Source of the DNA: Pseudomonadota bacterium
GTDB lineage: Bacteria; Pseudomonadota; Gammaproteobacteria; Steroidobacterales; Steroidobacteraceae
Reading direction: 5' to 3'
Assembly: GCA_021815925.1 (NCBI GenBank)
Contig: JAKAZL010000002.1
Span: 84,529-148,528, forward strand
DNA length: 64,000 nt
In this document: one piece after another, positions 51,227 to 62,798 of the stretch
Numbering within the stretch: the first letter of the stretch is position 1
How the letters are laid out: each line of letters starts with the position of its first letter
Translations under genes and position numbers: made by a program
The notes under the pieces: generated by a model
Seen by the model: the letters and a program-made list of their open reading frames with translations, nothing else
What the model was told of the DNA's origin: nothing
Database searches by the model: none

Positions 51227-53419
51227 TTAAAACAGCTCCATCGGATCGACATCGAGCGCCCAGCGGACCCGGCGCGCGCTCGGCAGTTCCTCGAGCCGCG
51301 GCAGCCACGCCTCGAGGAACTGGTGCAGGCCCCCGCGTCCGGGGCTCTCGAGCAGCAACTGCGCGTGGAAGCGGCCGGCGCGCTTGGCCATCGCGGCCGG
51401 CACCGGTCCGAGCAGACGAATGCCGCGTGCGCCGCCCGCGAGCGCCCGTGCGTCGGTGAGGAATTGCAGGGCTGCCTCTGCCGTGCGCGCCGAGTCGCGC
51501 ACGGCGGCGAGGCGGGTGAACGGTGGCCAGGCCGCCTGCTGCCGCTCCGCCAGCGCGGTGCGCGCGAACCCCTCGTAGCCCTCGCCGAGCAGTCCGGTGA
51601 GCAGCGGGTGATCCGGGAATTCGGTCTGGATGAGCACCTCCCCGGGCCGCGTCCCGCGCCCGGCACGGCCGGCAACCTGCACGATCGTCTGCGCGAGTCG
51701 CTCCGGGGCGCGAAAGTCGGTGCTGAACAGCCCCTGGTCCGCGTTGAGCACCACCACCAGCGTCACGTTGGGGAAGTCGTGTCCCTTGGTGACCATCTGG
51801 GTCCCGACCAGGATGCGGCCCTCGCCGGAGACGACGCGCTGCACGGCCGCCTCGAGATCGCCGCGGCGGCGAACCACGTCCCGGTCGAGCCGCACGCACG
51901 GCACGCCGGCAAATCGCTGCGCGAGGGCCTCCTCCAGACGCTCGGTGCCCTGGCCGACCGGCTTGACCGCGAATCCGCACTGCGGGCAGCGCTCGGGCAG
52001 CGGCGCGTGCGCACCGCAGTGATGGCAGCGCAACTCGCGCGCACCGAGGTGCACCGTGAGCCGTGCATCGCAGTCACGGCACGGGGCGATCCAGCCGCAC
52101 GCGGTGCACAGCAGCGTCGGGGCGTACCCGCGCCGGTTGAGAAACACCAGGGCCTGACCGCCGGCGCCGAGATGGCGCTCGATGGCCTGGGCGGCCGGCG
52201 TCGACAGTCCCGCGGTGTGGGCATGGGCGCGCAGGTCGATCAGCGCGATCCGCGGCGGTGCGGCTTCGGCGGCGCGACGGGTGAGCGCGAGGCGCGTGTA
52301 GCGGCCTGCCGCGACGTTGTGCAGCGTCTCCAGCGCTGGCGTGGCCGAGCCGAGCACGACCGGCACCGCCGCGCCCCGCGCGCGCATCACCGCCAGGTCC
52401 CGCGCCGAGTAGCGGAAGCCGCCGTCGTGCTGCTTGTACGAGGCATCGTGCTCCTCGTCGGCGATGATGACGCCCAGGTCGGCTACCGGTGCGAACACCG
52501 CCGAGCGTGTACCGAGCACCACACGCGCGTGACCCGTGAAGGCCGCGCGCCAGGCGAGCAGCCGCTCCGGGTCGGTCAGTCCGGAGTGCAGCACCGCGAG
52601 CGGGACGCCGAAACGTTCGCGGAACCGGCCGACGAGCTGTGGCGTGAGTCCGATCTCCGGTACCAGCACCAGCGCGCCACGGCCGAGGGCCAGGGCCTGC
52701 TCGGTCACCCGCAGGTAGACCTCGGTCTTGCCGCTGCCGGTTACGCCCTGCAGGACGAATGCGTCGAACCGTCCCAGCGAGGCCTGGATACGCTCGGTGG
52801 CCGCGCGCTGCTCCTCGTTGAGCGCGGGGCCGCGGCCCGGCGGCCCGGACTGTGCCGGCGGCGGCCCGCAGGGCACCTGGGCCGACTCGATCCAGCCGCG
52901 CTCCGCGAGCGGCCGGGTGGCGGCCCGCCAGGACTCCCCGAGCTGCTCGCGCAGCTCGGCCGCGGTGCGCTCGGTTCCGAGCAGCGCGGCAAGCAGCGCC
53001 TGACGGCGCGGCGAGCGCTTCGGCTCGCCGGCGAGGTGCGCCGCACGTCCCGCCGGGGTGATGTGCCAGCGCTCCTCCCAGGCGCTCACGCTCGCGCCGA
53101 GCCGCAGCGCCTTCGGCAGCGCCGCCGCCACGACCTCGCCGATGGGATGGTGGTAATAGCCGGCCGCCCACCGCAGCAGCTCGAGCAGCCCCGCATCGAA
53201 CACCGGGCGGTCATCGAGCGGCTGGAGCACCGCTTTGAGCCGCTCCGCGGGCACATCGGTCGTTTCGGCGGTGGCCATGACCACCCCGACCAGCCGCTGG
53301 CGGCCGAAGGGCACGCGCACGCGCATGCCCGGGCGCATCGGATGCCCCGGATTGCGGTAGTCGAACAGCTGGCGCAGGGGCGTCGGCAGCGCGACGCGAA
53401 GGATCGGGGCGGGAGGCAT
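51227..53419 (-). CDS. priA: Primosomal protein N' (replication restart helicase)
   Basis: The 730-residue protein has an N-terminal 3'-DNA-binding domain, Walker A LQGVTGSGKTEVYLR, the DEEH box IIADEEHDASYKQ, helicase motif DRAP-like VAGRAGRGTRPGEVL, and eight cysteines of the zinc-binding insert (LCTACGW, CRDCDA, CHHCGA, CPQCGF). It restarts stalled replication forks. ATG 53419 follows GGGAGG on the minus strand. Confidence 0.96.
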   Translation of the reverse strand: MPPAPILRVALPTPLRQLFDYRNPGHPMRPGMRVRVPFGRQRLVGVVMATAETTDVPAERLKAVLQPLDDRPVFDAGLLELLRWAAGYYHHPIGEVVAAALPKALRLGASVSAWEERWHITPAGRAAHLAGEPKRSPRRQALLAALLGTERTAAELREQLGESWRAATRPLAERGWIESAQVPCGPPPAQSGPPGRGPALNEEQRAATERIQASLGRFDAFVLQGVTGSGKTEVYLRVTEQALALGRGALVLVPEIGLTPQLVGRFRERFGVPLAVLHSGLTDPERLLAWRAAFTGHARVVLGTRSAVFAPVADLGVIIADEEHDASYKQHDGGFRYSARDLAVMRARGAAVPVVLGSATPALETLHNVAAGRYTRLALTRRAAEAAPPRIALIDLRAHAHTAGLSTPAAQAIERHLGAGGQALVFLNRRGYAPTLLCTACGWIAPCRDCDARLTVHLGARELRCHHCGAHAPLPERCPQCGFAVKPVGQGTERLEEALAQRFAGVPCVRLDRDVVRRRGDLEAAVQRVVSGEGRILVGTQMVTKGHDFPNVTLVVVLNADQGLFSTDFRAPERLAQTIVQVAGRAGRGTRPGEVLIQTEFPDHPLLTGLLGEGYEGFARTALAERQQAAWPPFTRLAAVRDSARTAEAALQFLTDARALAGGARGIRLLGPVPAAMAKRAGRFHAQLLLESPGRGGLHQFLEAWLPRLEELPSARRVRWALDVDPMELF

Positions 53420-53508
53420 GCGAGGTTATTGAAAAATCAGCGGAAAAATCGGCCGGTCGCGCTCGTCGTCGCCGTCAACCGACACGATGGGGCCGCGTTA
53501 TACGGGCT

Positions 53509-54129
53509 ATGCCAGACTCTGCTACGCTCGCCTCGCCTTATAGCATGCCGGCTGCCTTACGCGGCGACGTGGATCGGTCACCTTCGAATGCTCACACTGC
53601 ACAGCACGCGCTCGGCCAGTTCCTGGCGAGCGTCGAACTGAAGGCATTTCGCATCGCGCAGGCGGCGCTGCGACACGAGGACGACGCGCTCGATGCGGTG
53701 CAGGACGCGATGCTGCAGTTGGCGCGCGCCTACGCCGATCGGCCGGCGGAGGAATGGAAGCCGCTTTTTTACCGGATCCTGGAGAATCGCATCCGCGATC
53801 TGCAGCGGCGGCGCAGCGTGCGCGACCGGGTGATGGCTTGGCTGCCGTTTGCGACCGACGCCGAGGAGGCGAACGACCCGATCGCGATGGCCGAGAGTCC
53901 GGAGCTGCCGGCGCCGCGGCGCCTCGAGCTCGATGAGACGATGGCGGCGTTGCAGCGAGCGCTCACCGCGCTGCCCCGCCGGCAACAGCAGGTGTTCCTG
54001 CTGCGCACCCTGGAGGGTCTGGACGTGGCACAGACCGCGCGGGCCATGGGGTGCTCGCAGGGCAGCGTGAAGACTCACTATTTCCGTGCGCTGCGCGCGC
54101 TGCGCGCGCAGCTGGGTGAGCTGATATGA
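53509..54129 (+). CDS. RNA polymerase sigma-70 family (ECF-like) factor
   Basis: The roughly 206-residue protein has region 2 (ALDAVQDAMLQLARAYADRP, FYRILENRIRDLQRRRSVRD) and region 4 (ALTALPRRQQQVFLLRTLEG, MGCSQGSVKTHYFRALRALR), with no region 1 or 3. It is an ECF-type sigma. The start may be ATG 53509, ATG 53545 or GTG 53569, the last two giving shorter N-termini. Its stop overlaps the DUF3619 start by 4 nt, so the downstream gene may encode its regulator. Confidence 0.9.
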   Translation: MPDSATLASPYSMPAALRGDVDRSPSNAHTAQHALGQFLASVELKAFRIAQAALRHEDDALDAVQDAMLQLARAYADRPAEEWKPLFYRILENRIRDLQRRRSVRDRVMAWLPFATDAEEANDPIAMAESPELPAPRRLELDETMAALQRALTALPRRQQQVFLLRTLEGLDVAQTARAMGCSQGSVKTHYFRALRALRAQLGELI

Positions 54130-54548
54130 GCGCATCCGAAGATCCGGCGTTGTTCGAGCGGCGGCTGCGCGGGCTGCTGCAGCAGCATGCAGATGCCTGC
54201 AGCGGTCGGGTGCGCTCGCGGCTGACCCAGGCTCGCCACGCCGCGCTCGCCCGAGCGGTCGAGGGGCGTAGCCGCACGGGGCGACGTCTTTGGCTGCCGG
54301 CCGCCGGGGTGCTCGCCGCGGCCGCCGTGTGGGCGATGATCCTCGTGCCCCATCGGGCTGCCGAAGCGCCGCCGACGGGCGGTGGCGCGCTCGTGCGGGC
54401 GCAGGACATGGCGCTGCTGACGGATCGGGACGGACTGGCACTGGTCGAGAGCGACGATGGGCAGTTCTACGAGTGGGCGGCCGCGCAGGCGGGCAGCGCG
54501 ACGGGCTCGGCAGCCACCGCTGACGGGTCGGACCAGAATGGCGGCTGA
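54126..54548 (+). CDS. DUF3619-like single-pass membrane protein, candidate anti-sigma factor
   Basis: The 140-residue protein has a helical cytoplasmic part (RRLRGLLQQHADACSGRVRS), one transmembrane helix (about 56-72) and an acidic extracytoplasmic tail with LLTDRDGLALVESDDGQFYEW. It matches the DUF3619 pattern. It overlaps the sigma factor (ATGA) and has anti-sigma topology, but no zinc-binding HxxxCxxC motif. An anti-sigma role is inferred from position and topology. Confidence 0.75.
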   Translation: MSASEDPALFERRLRGLLQQHADACSGRVRSRLTQARHAALARAVEGRSRTGRRLWLPAAGVLAAAAVWAMILVPHRAAEAPPTGGGALVRAQDMALLTDRDGLALVESDDGQFYEWAAAQAGSATGSAATADGSDQNGG

Positions 54549-54822
54549 CCGATGCCACGGCGCAACGGCAGCGATGCTCCTGGCCGCGGCGCTCGTGCCA
54601 CCGGTGCGGGCAGCCGCTCCGCCGCCGGCGCGCCAGCCCGTGCAGATGAGCCTGCTGGAGTTTCTCGGCCAGAGCGACCCGACGGGCCATTCATCCCGTG
54701 CCGAGGGCGGACAGTGGCTCTCCTTTCTCTCGGACCTGAACCTCCCGCCGCCGGCACCCGTGAGCGCACCGCCCAAGGCCCCGGCAGGCTCCGCGCCGGC
54801 CAAGCAGAAGGGGCACGGGTGA
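54538..54822 (+). CDS. Small exported hypothetical protein
   Basis: The 94-residue protein has a signal-peptide-like start (ATG 54538, cleavage near PVRA-A) and then a short Pro/Ala-rich body with MSLLEFLGQSDPTG. Its ATG overlaps the DUF3619 frame by 11 bases, and its stop shares a base with the next start. No family was recognised. It is periplasmic or lipoprotein-like in look, though it lacks a Cys. Confidence 0.6.
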   Translation: MAADRCHGATAAMLLAAALVPPVRAAAPPPARQPVQMSLLEFLGQSDPTGHSSRAEGGQWLSFLSDLNLPPPAPVSAPPKAPAGSAPAKQKGHG

Positions 54823-55436
54823 TGGCCGGGCGCTGGCGTATCGCGCTGCTCACCGTGCTGCTCGCCGCTGCCCCGGCCTGGGCGGCGGGGCCGCCGGCGC
54901 CCCTTGCCTGGTCCTCGCTCTCGCCGGCCCAGCAGCAGCTGCTCACCCCGCTGCAGAGTCGCTGGGCGAGTTTGCCGCCGGCCCGGCAGCGGGCGCTGGC
55001 GCGCGGCAGCCGGATCTGGCTGCACCTCACCCCCGCCGAGCGGCACAAGGCGCGGCAACGCTTTGCCAAATGGCAGCAGATGTCGCCCCGCCAGCGCGCG
55101 CTGCTGCGTCGCCGCTGGCAGCAGTTCCGGGCGCTGCCGCCGGCGCAGCGCGCCTCGATCCGCCACAGCTTCCGCGCCTTCGAGCGGCTGCCGCCGTGGC
55201 GCCGGGCGATGCTGCGCGAGCGCTGGCACAACGCCACGCCGGCCGAGCGGCACGCGATGATCGAGCGGGTGCAGCGACAGATGATGCGGCGGCAGATGCT
55301 GCGGCGAGAACGGATGATGCAGCGGCGGATGCTGCACCAGCACCTGCTGCCGCGGATCGGACCGCGCTTCGGTCCAGGGCAGGGCCGCCTGGGCGGACTA
55401 CCGTTGCAACGCGGCGGGCGCCCCCCGCTTCGCTAG
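54822..55436 (+). CDS. DUF3106 family periplasmic protein with Arg/Trp helical repeats
   Basis: The 204-residue protein has a clear signal peptide (about 1-21, ending AWAA). Helical repeats of roughly 20-22 residues with the core LPPxQR or LSPxQR follow: SLPPARQRALARG, HLTPAERHKARQR, QMSPRQRALLRRR, ALPPAQRASIRHS, RLPPWRRAMLRER and NATPAERHAMIER. The C-terminus is Met/Arg-rich. DUF3106 has no known activity. The repeat, charge and location recall Spy/CpxP-type periplasmic chaperones, but no sequence link was seen. It is the last gene of the sigma operon (TGATG junction). Confidence 0.85.
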   Translation: MAGRWRIALLTVLLAAAPAWAAGPPAPLAWSSLSPAQQQLLTPLQSRWASLPPARQRALARGSRIWLHLTPAERHKARQRFAKWQQMSPRQRALLRRRWQQFRALPPAQRASIRHSFRAFERLPPWRRAMLRERWHNATPAERHAMIERVQRQMMRRQMLRRERMMQRRMLHQHLLPRIGPRFGPGQGRLGGLPLQRGGRPPLR

Positions 55437-55446
55437 GGCGCGCGCT

Positions 55447-56847
55447 CTAGCCGAGCGCTTTGATGGCCGCGATCAGTTCGGCGCCGGCCTTCTGCGCATC
55501 GCCGTAGAGCATGCGTGTGTTCTCGAGGTAGAACAGCGCGTTTTCGATCCCCGAGAACCCCGCGCCCTTGCCGCGCTTGATGACGATGACGTTGCGGGCG
55601 CGGTCGGCGTTGAGGATCGGCATGCCGTAGATCGGGCTCGACTTGTCGGTGCGGGCCACGGGATTGACCACGTCGTTGGCGCCGATGATGAGCGCGACGT
55701 CGGCGGTCTCGAACTCGCCGTTGATTTCATCGAGATCGCCGATGAGGTCGTAGGGTACGCCGGCCTCGGCGAGCAGTACGTTCATGTGTCCGGGCATGCG
55801 CCCGGCGACCGGGTGAATGGCGAAGCGCACCGTGACGCCGCGCTCGATCAGCAGCTGGCACAGCTCCCAGATCTTGTGCTGGGCCTGTGCGACCGCCATG
55901 CCGTAGCCGGGAACGACGATGACCTTCTGCGCGAAGGCCAGCATCACCCCGACGTCGGAGGCCTCGATGGGCTTGAGGCTGCCGGTGACCTCGCCCGTGG
56001 CCTCCCCGCCGCTCTCGCCGAAGCCGGAGAACAGCACGTTGCCGAGCGAGCGGTTCATGGCCCTGGCCATCAGCTGCGTGAGCAGCGTGCCCGCCGAGCC
56101 GACCACCGTGCCGGCGATGATCATCGCGGCGTTGTGCAGGGCAAAGCCCTCGAAGCCGACCGCGAGCCCGGTGAGCGCGTTGTAGAGCGAAATTACGACC
56201 GGCATGTCTGCCCCGCCGATCGGCAGCGTCATGGCGAGGCCCAGCAGCAGCGCGAAGACGAGCAGCCCGGTGACGTAGGTCGGCGAGCCTCCCGGATGCG
56301 CCACCTCGAACACCCCGTGCAGCAGTGCTGCCGCCAGCAGCAGCAGGCTCACGATCTGCTGGCCCCGGAATCGGATGCTGCGCTTGATCAGTCCCTGCAG
56401 TTTCGCGAACGCGATGGCGCTGCCGCTGAAGGAGACCGCGCCGATCAGCCCGCCGGCCACCGCGAGCGTCGTGGTGACTGCGCTTCCGCCGCCGCTACGG
56501 TACAGCTCCACCGCCGCGATCGAGGCCGCCGCGCCGCCGCCCATGCCGTTGTAGAGCGCGATCATCTGCGGCATGTTGGTCATCGCGACGCGCTTGCCGC
56601 TCCACCAGGCGAGCACCGCGCCGATCAGGATCGCCGCGCCGATCAGCGGGTAGTTGCTCATGTCCGGATAGGCGAAGGTCACCAGCGTCGCCACCAGCAT
56701 GCCGGCGCCGGCCCATACGATGCCGCTGCGGGCGGTCACCGGGGAGCTCATGCGCTTCAGCCCGGTGATGAACAGGACGGCGGTGAGGAAGTAGCTCGCC
56801 TGGATCAGCGAGCTCGCGCTCCACAGCGCGGCGGAGGCGGTCGGCAT
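55447..56847 (-). CDS. pntB: NAD(P)(+) transhydrogenase, beta subunit
   Basis: The 466-residue membrane protein has about nine N-terminal helices (dII) and a C-terminal NADP-binding domain III with VVPGYGMAVAQAQHKI, FAIHPVAGRMPGHMNVLLAEA, IGANDVVNP and GKGAGFSGIENALFY. With pntA1 and pntA2 it forms the inner-membrane pump that reduces NADP with NADH using the proton gradient. The gene directly follows pntA2. Confidence 0.96.
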   Translation of the reverse strand: MPTASAALWSASSLIQASYFLTAVLFITGLKRMSSPVTARSGIVWAGAGMLVATLVTFAYPDMSNYPLIGAAILIGAVLAWWSGKRVAMTNMPQMIALYNGMGGGAAASIAAVELYRSGGGSAVTTTLAVAGGLIGAVSFSGSAIAFAKLQGLIKRSIRFRGQQIVSLLLLAAALLHGVFEVAHPGGSPTYVTGLLVFALLLGLAMTLPIGGADMPVVISLYNALTGLAVGFEGFALHNAAMIIAGTVVGSAGTLLTQLMARAMNRSLGNVLFSGFGESGGEATGEVTGSLKPIEASDVGVMLAFAQKVIVVPGYGMAVAQAQHKIWELCQLLIERGVTVRFAIHPVAGRMPGHMNVLLAEAGVPYDLIGDLDEINGEFETADVALIIGANDVVNPVARTDKSSPIYGMPILNADRARNVIVIKRGKGAGFSGIENALFYLENTRMLYGDAQKAGAELIAAIKALG

Positions 56848-57153
56848 CTAGCGCTCCTCGCGAGCGCCGCCGCGCGTCTTGCTCGACTTGAACATCTCGA
56901 GCATGCGCTCGGTGACGACGTAGCCGCCGACGGCATTGCCCGCCGCGAGCAGTACGCCGATGAAGCCGATGGTCTTCTCGAGCGGGGTGTGCGCATTGCC
57001 GAGCGCGACCATGGCGCCCACCAGCACGATGCCGTGCACGAAATTCGAGCCCGACATCAGTGGCGTGTGCAGGATCACCGGCACACGGGAGATCACCTCG
57101 TAGCCGGTGAAGGCGGCGAGCATGAAGATATAAAGCGCAACGATTCCGGTCAT
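56848..57153 (-). CDS. pntA2: NAD(P)(+) transhydrogenase alpha subunit, membrane part
   Basis: The 101-residue protein covers the short domain II portion of the alpha subunit, with three helices and the conserved VISRVPVILHTPLMSGSNFV and GNAVGGYVVTERML. It is a separate polypeptide, as in three-gene transhydrogenase loci. ATG 57153 (MTGIVALYIFMLA) is the conserved start. It abuts pntB directly. Confidence 0.95.
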   Translation of the reverse strand: MTGIVALYIFMLAAFTGYEVISRVPVILHTPLMSGSNFVHGIVLVGAMVALGNAHTPLEKTIGFIGVLLAAGNAVGGYVVTERMLEMFKSSKTRGGAREER

Positions 57154-57172
57154 GGCCGTTCCCCCGCGTGCC

Positions 57173-58294
57173 TCAGCCCGATACTGCCTGACGTGTCGGT
57201 TCGTGACGGATCTCGCCACCGTGCGTCAGGCACGCCCGGGCGAAGACTTCATCGTCCCAATCGATGGTGAACTCGCCCTGCTTGAGCGCCGGCGAGAGGA
57301 AATTCAGCAGGTTGCGCGCGTACATCTCACTGGCGTTGTAGGCGAGTTCGGCCGGCAGATTCACCGGGCCGAGCACCTGCACGCCCTGGTGGAGGACCGT
57401 TTCCCCGGCGCGGGTCAGCTCGCAGTTGCCGCCCTGCTCGGCGGCGGTGTCGACGATGACCGAGCCCGGCCGCATGCGCTCGACGACCCCGCGCAGAATG
57501 ATCTTCGGCGCCGGCCGGCCGGGCACCGCCGCGGTGCTGATCACCGCATCGGCGGCGGCGATGCGCGCATCGAGCACTTCCTGCTGCTTGTGCTTCTCCT
57601 CCGGGGTGAGCTCGCGTGCGTACCCGCCGGCGCCTTCGGCGCTGACACCGGTATCGACGAAGCGGGCCCCGAGGGAGCGGACCTGCTCGCGCGTCGCGCC
57701 GCGCACGTCGTATGCCTCCACGACCGCGCCGAGCCGCTTGGCCGTGGCGATCGCCTGCAGCCCGGCCACGCCGGCGCCGATGACCAGCACCTGGGCCGGG
57801 CGGATGGTGCCCGCCGCGGTGGTGAGCATGGGCAGGAACTTCTGCAGGTGGCTGGCGGCCAGCAGCACCGCCTTGTAGCCGGCGATCGAGGCCTGCGAGG
57901 ACAACGCATCCATCGACTGGGCGCGCGAGATCCGCGGCACCAGTTCCATGGCGAAGCTGGTGATGCCCCGCGCCTTCAGCCTCAGCACTTCGTCCCGCCG
58001 CGCGTACGGCTGCAGGAACCCGGCGAGCACCGTACCCGCCTTGAGCTGATCGATCTGTGCGACGGTGAGCGGCTGGACCGTGAGCAGCACCTGCGCGCGC
58101 GCGAGTACACCCGCGGCATCGGTCCACTCGACTCCCCGGTAGGCCGAATCGGGGAACTGGGCGCGCTCGCCGGCGCCGCGCTCGAGCAGGATGCCGGCGC
58201 CCGCCCGGACGAATTTCTCGGCCACTTCAGGCACCAGGCTGACGCGCGTCTCGCGCGCGGCGCTCTCGCGCAGCGCGCCGATTGTGATTGGCAT
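57173..58294 (-). CDS. pntA1: NAD(P)(+) transhydrogenase alpha subunit, NAD-binding part
   Basis: The 373-residue soluble domain I has the NAD motif VIGAGVAGLQAIATAKRLGA, the RQD-type loop SMDALSSQASIAGYKAVL, and GSVIVDTAAEQGGNCELT. It binds NAD(H) on the cytoplasmic side of the transhydrogenase. ATG 58294 (MPITIGALRESA) is the conserved start. It is divergent from the HNH gene and leads the pntA1-pntA2-pntB operon. Confidence 0.95.
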   Translation of the reverse strand: MPITIGALRESAARETRVSLVPEVAEKFVRAGAGILLERGAGERAQFPDSAYRGVEWTDAAGVLARAQVLLTVQPLTVAQIDQLKAGTVLAGFLQPYARRDEVLRLKARGITSFAMELVPRISRAQSMDALSSQASIAGYKAVLLAASHLQKFLPMLTTAAGTIRPAQVLVIGAGVAGLQAIATAKRLGAVVEAYDVRGATREQVRSLGARFVDTGVSAEGAGGYARELTPEEKHKQQEVLDARIAAADAVISTAAVPGRPAPKIILRGVVERMRPGSVIVDTAAEQGGNCELTRAGETVLHQGVQVLGPVNLPAELAYNASEMYARNLLNFLSPALKQGEFTIDWDDEVFARACLTHGGEIRHEPTRQAVSG

Positions 58295-58411
58295 TGATCG
58301 CCCTTTCAGAGCGGCGTCCGCCCCGGACACCGGTTCCCCGTCTTTTTGCAGTCTACCCTACACGTTGTCACGTTGAACTCAAGCACATTCTTGCCTTATC
58401 TTAAACCCGTC

Positions 58412-59086
58412 ATGATGGGCATAGACTTCGAGCGGGCCGACTCCGGCTTCAGCGATGACCTGCGGATCGCCGCGACGGGAGCGGTGCGCGGGCTCTCCCA
58501 ACTCGTGCTGCGCGCGGACGTTTCCGGCATGCCGCTCGAGTGGATCGACTACAAGGAAGCCGCCCGGCTCTATACCCAGGAGCAGGTTGCCTACACCTGC
58601 GGTACCCGCCTGTACACGCTGGTCGGCGGCGTGAACGCACTCAGCGGCCGGCGCACGGTGCTGGAGATCAATTCCATCGTCGCCACCGTCGGGCACACCG
58701 GCAATCCCGGCAGCACGCGCCACGATTACGTGCCGCCGTTGAATAACCAGACCCTGTTCCGGCGTGATGCGCACATCTGCCTGTATTGCGGGCTGCGCTT
58801 CGCTACCCGCGAGCTGTCCCGGGATCACGTCCGGCCGTTCAGCCAGGGGGGCCTGGACACCTGGACCAATGTGGTGACCGCCTGCCGGCGGTGCAACAAC
58901 CAGAAGGCCTCGCGTACCCCCGAGCAGGCGCGGATGCAGCTGGTCGCGGTGCCCTTCACGCCGACCTACGCCGAGTACATCTTTCTGAAAGGGCGGCGCG
59001 TGCTCGCGGATCAGATGGAGTACCTGTTGGCGCACTTCCCACGCTCGAGCCCCCTGCACGCTCGCATTCAGCGCTGGCTGAGCTGA
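58412..59086 (+). CDS. HNH endonuclease family protein
   Basis: The roughly 224-residue protein has a C-terminal HNH domain: zinc pairs CLYCG and CRRCNNQKASR flank the catalytic LSRDHVRPFSQGGLDTWTN. The N-terminal part has VSGMPLEWIDYKEAARLY, seen in chromosomal HNH proteins of unknown role. ATG 58412 is chosen, but an earlier TTG at 58346 is possible. A 5'-3' exonuclease gene follows about 50 bases later. Confidence 0.88.
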   Translation: MMGIDFERADSGFSDDLRIAATGAVRGLSQLVLRADVSGMPLEWIDYKEAARLYTQEQVAYTCGTRLYTLVGGVNALSGRRTVLEINSIVATVGHTGNPGSTRHDYVPPLNNQTLFRRDAHICLYCGLRFATRELSRDHVRPFSQGGLDTWTNVVTACRRCNNQKASRTPEQARMQLVAVPFTPTYAEYIFLKGRRVLADQMEYLLAHFPRSSPLHARIQRWLS

Positions 59087-59134
59087 GCGCGCGCGGGGCA
59101 GACCCGCCGTGCGCGCAAGACGGAACCGCGAACT

Positions 59135-60058
59135 TTGCTGTACCTCATCGACGCCTCGGTTTACGTTTTCCGCGCCTACCACTCGCCCCTGCCCGAGATG
59201 CTCGATGCCGAGCAGCGGCCGGTGCACGCGGTGTTCGGCTTCGCGCGCTTCATCGGCGATCTGCTCGAGCGGACCCGGCCGCAGTTCGTGGCCGTGGCAT
59301 TCGACCGGCGTCTCTCGCGCTCCTATCGCAGCGAGATTTATCCGCCGTACAAGGCTCACCGCGAGCCGGCTCCGCCGGATCTGGCGGTGCAGTTCGATTA
59401 CTGCCGGGAGCTGTGCGAGCGGCTGGGGCTGGCGGTATTCGTCGATTCCTATTACGAGGCCGACGATCTGATCGGCACGCTGGCTGAGCGTATGCGCGGC
59501 CACGGCGTGCGATCGGCGTTCATCACCCGCGACAAGGATCTCGCTCAGCTGGTGCGTGACGGCGATCTGTACTGGGACTTCGGGGCCCGCGGGCAGCTCG
59601 GGTACCGCGACGTCGAGCGACTGTTCGGCGTTGCACCGGAGCGGTTTGCCGACTACCTGGCCCTCACCGGTGATACCTCGGACAACATCCCCGGGGTGCC
59701 GGGGGTCGGTCCGAAGACCGCCGCGGCCCTGATGCGCGCGTTCGGCTCGATCGATGCGCTGTACGCGGGGCTCGGCCGCGTTCCCGAGCTCGGGTTGCGT
59801 GGCGGGCGGGACTTGCGCGAGCGGTTGCGCGAACATCGCGACGCGGTATACCTGGCGCGCCGTCTGACGCGCATCGTGTGCGACATGCCCCTGACGGCGG
59901 GACCGGCGGAGCTCACTCCAGGCGTCCCGGACCGAGAGGCGCTCGGCGCGCTGTATGACCGTCTGGGTTTCGGCCCGCTGCTGCGTCGGCAGGGCGAGCG
60001 CCTGGCCGCGCTGGCCGGCGGCGGACGAGGTGGGACGGCCGGCACGGCTCTGGCATGA
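59135..60058 (+). CDS. Stand-alone 5'-3' exonuclease (PolA N-terminal/Xni-like)
   Basis: The 307-residue protein contains only the 5' nuclease fold: [61 protein letters not shown] and the HhH region [20 protein letters not shown]. Acidic metal ligands are kept. It lacks the polymerase domain of PolA. It probably removes flaps or RNA primers. The start is TTG 59135. Its place behind an HNH gene suggests a DNA-processing pair. Confidence 0.9.
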   Translation: MLYLIDASVYVFRAYHSPLPEMLDAEQRPVHAVFGFARFIGDLLERTRPQFVAVAFDRRLSRSYRSEIYPPYKAHREPAPPDLAVQFDYCRELCERLGLAVFVDSYYEADDLIGTLAERMRGHGVRSAFITRDKDLAQLVRDGDLYWDFGARGQLGYRDVERLFGVAPERFADYLALTGDTSDNIPGVPGVGPKTAAALMRAFGSIDALYAGLGRVPELGLRGGRDLRERLREHRDAVYLARRLTRIVCDMPLTAGPAELTPGVPDREALGALYDRLGFGPLLRRQGERLAALAGGGRGGTAGTALA

Positions 60059-60116
60059 TGCTGCGCGCGCCGGCGGCGCCCGGCGTCGGGTGAGATGGGA
60101 ATTGATGGGGGCTTCC

Positions 60117-62483
<2,367 letters not shown>

Positions 62484-62501
62484 GGGGGTGGCCCGGCGGG
62501 C

Positions 62502-62798
62502 TCAACGCGGGTGCTGCTCGAGCGGCACGTAGCGTCGCTCGCCCGTAAGCGGATCGTAGAGAACCTCCATCGGCTGACCGGTGGCAGGATCCTCGAATCG
62601 CTCGCCGGTCGGCTGCCAGCGGGCCGACGGCGGCAGCCGCTTGCGGTAGCGCCACTGCTCAAAGACCGTCGCGAGGAGCACGAGCACGCCGCCGGCGAGC
62701 AGCTGCACGCCGGGCTGCGCTCGCCCCGCCCACAGCGTGCCCGCCCCGATCAGGGCGAGGAGCGTCGCCAGCGCCATGATCGCCGTGCGCAGCCTCAA
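62502..62798 (-). CDS. Small membrane protein, unknown function
   Basis: The roughly 98-residue protein has two short hydrophobic stretches in residues about 8-45 (ALATLLALIGAGTLWAG, VQLLAGGVLVLLATVFEQW). A polar C-terminus with EVLYDPLTGERRYVPLEQH follows. A TTG start at 62798 overlaps the YbjQ stop as TTGA. ATG 62777 is the alternative and would remove the basic N-terminus. No family was recognised. Confidence 0.65.
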   Translation of the reverse strand: MRLRTAIMALATLLALIGAGTLWAGRAQPGVQLLAGGVLVLLATVFEQWRYRKRLPPSARWQPTGERFEDPATGQPMEVLYDPLTGERRYVPLEQHPR

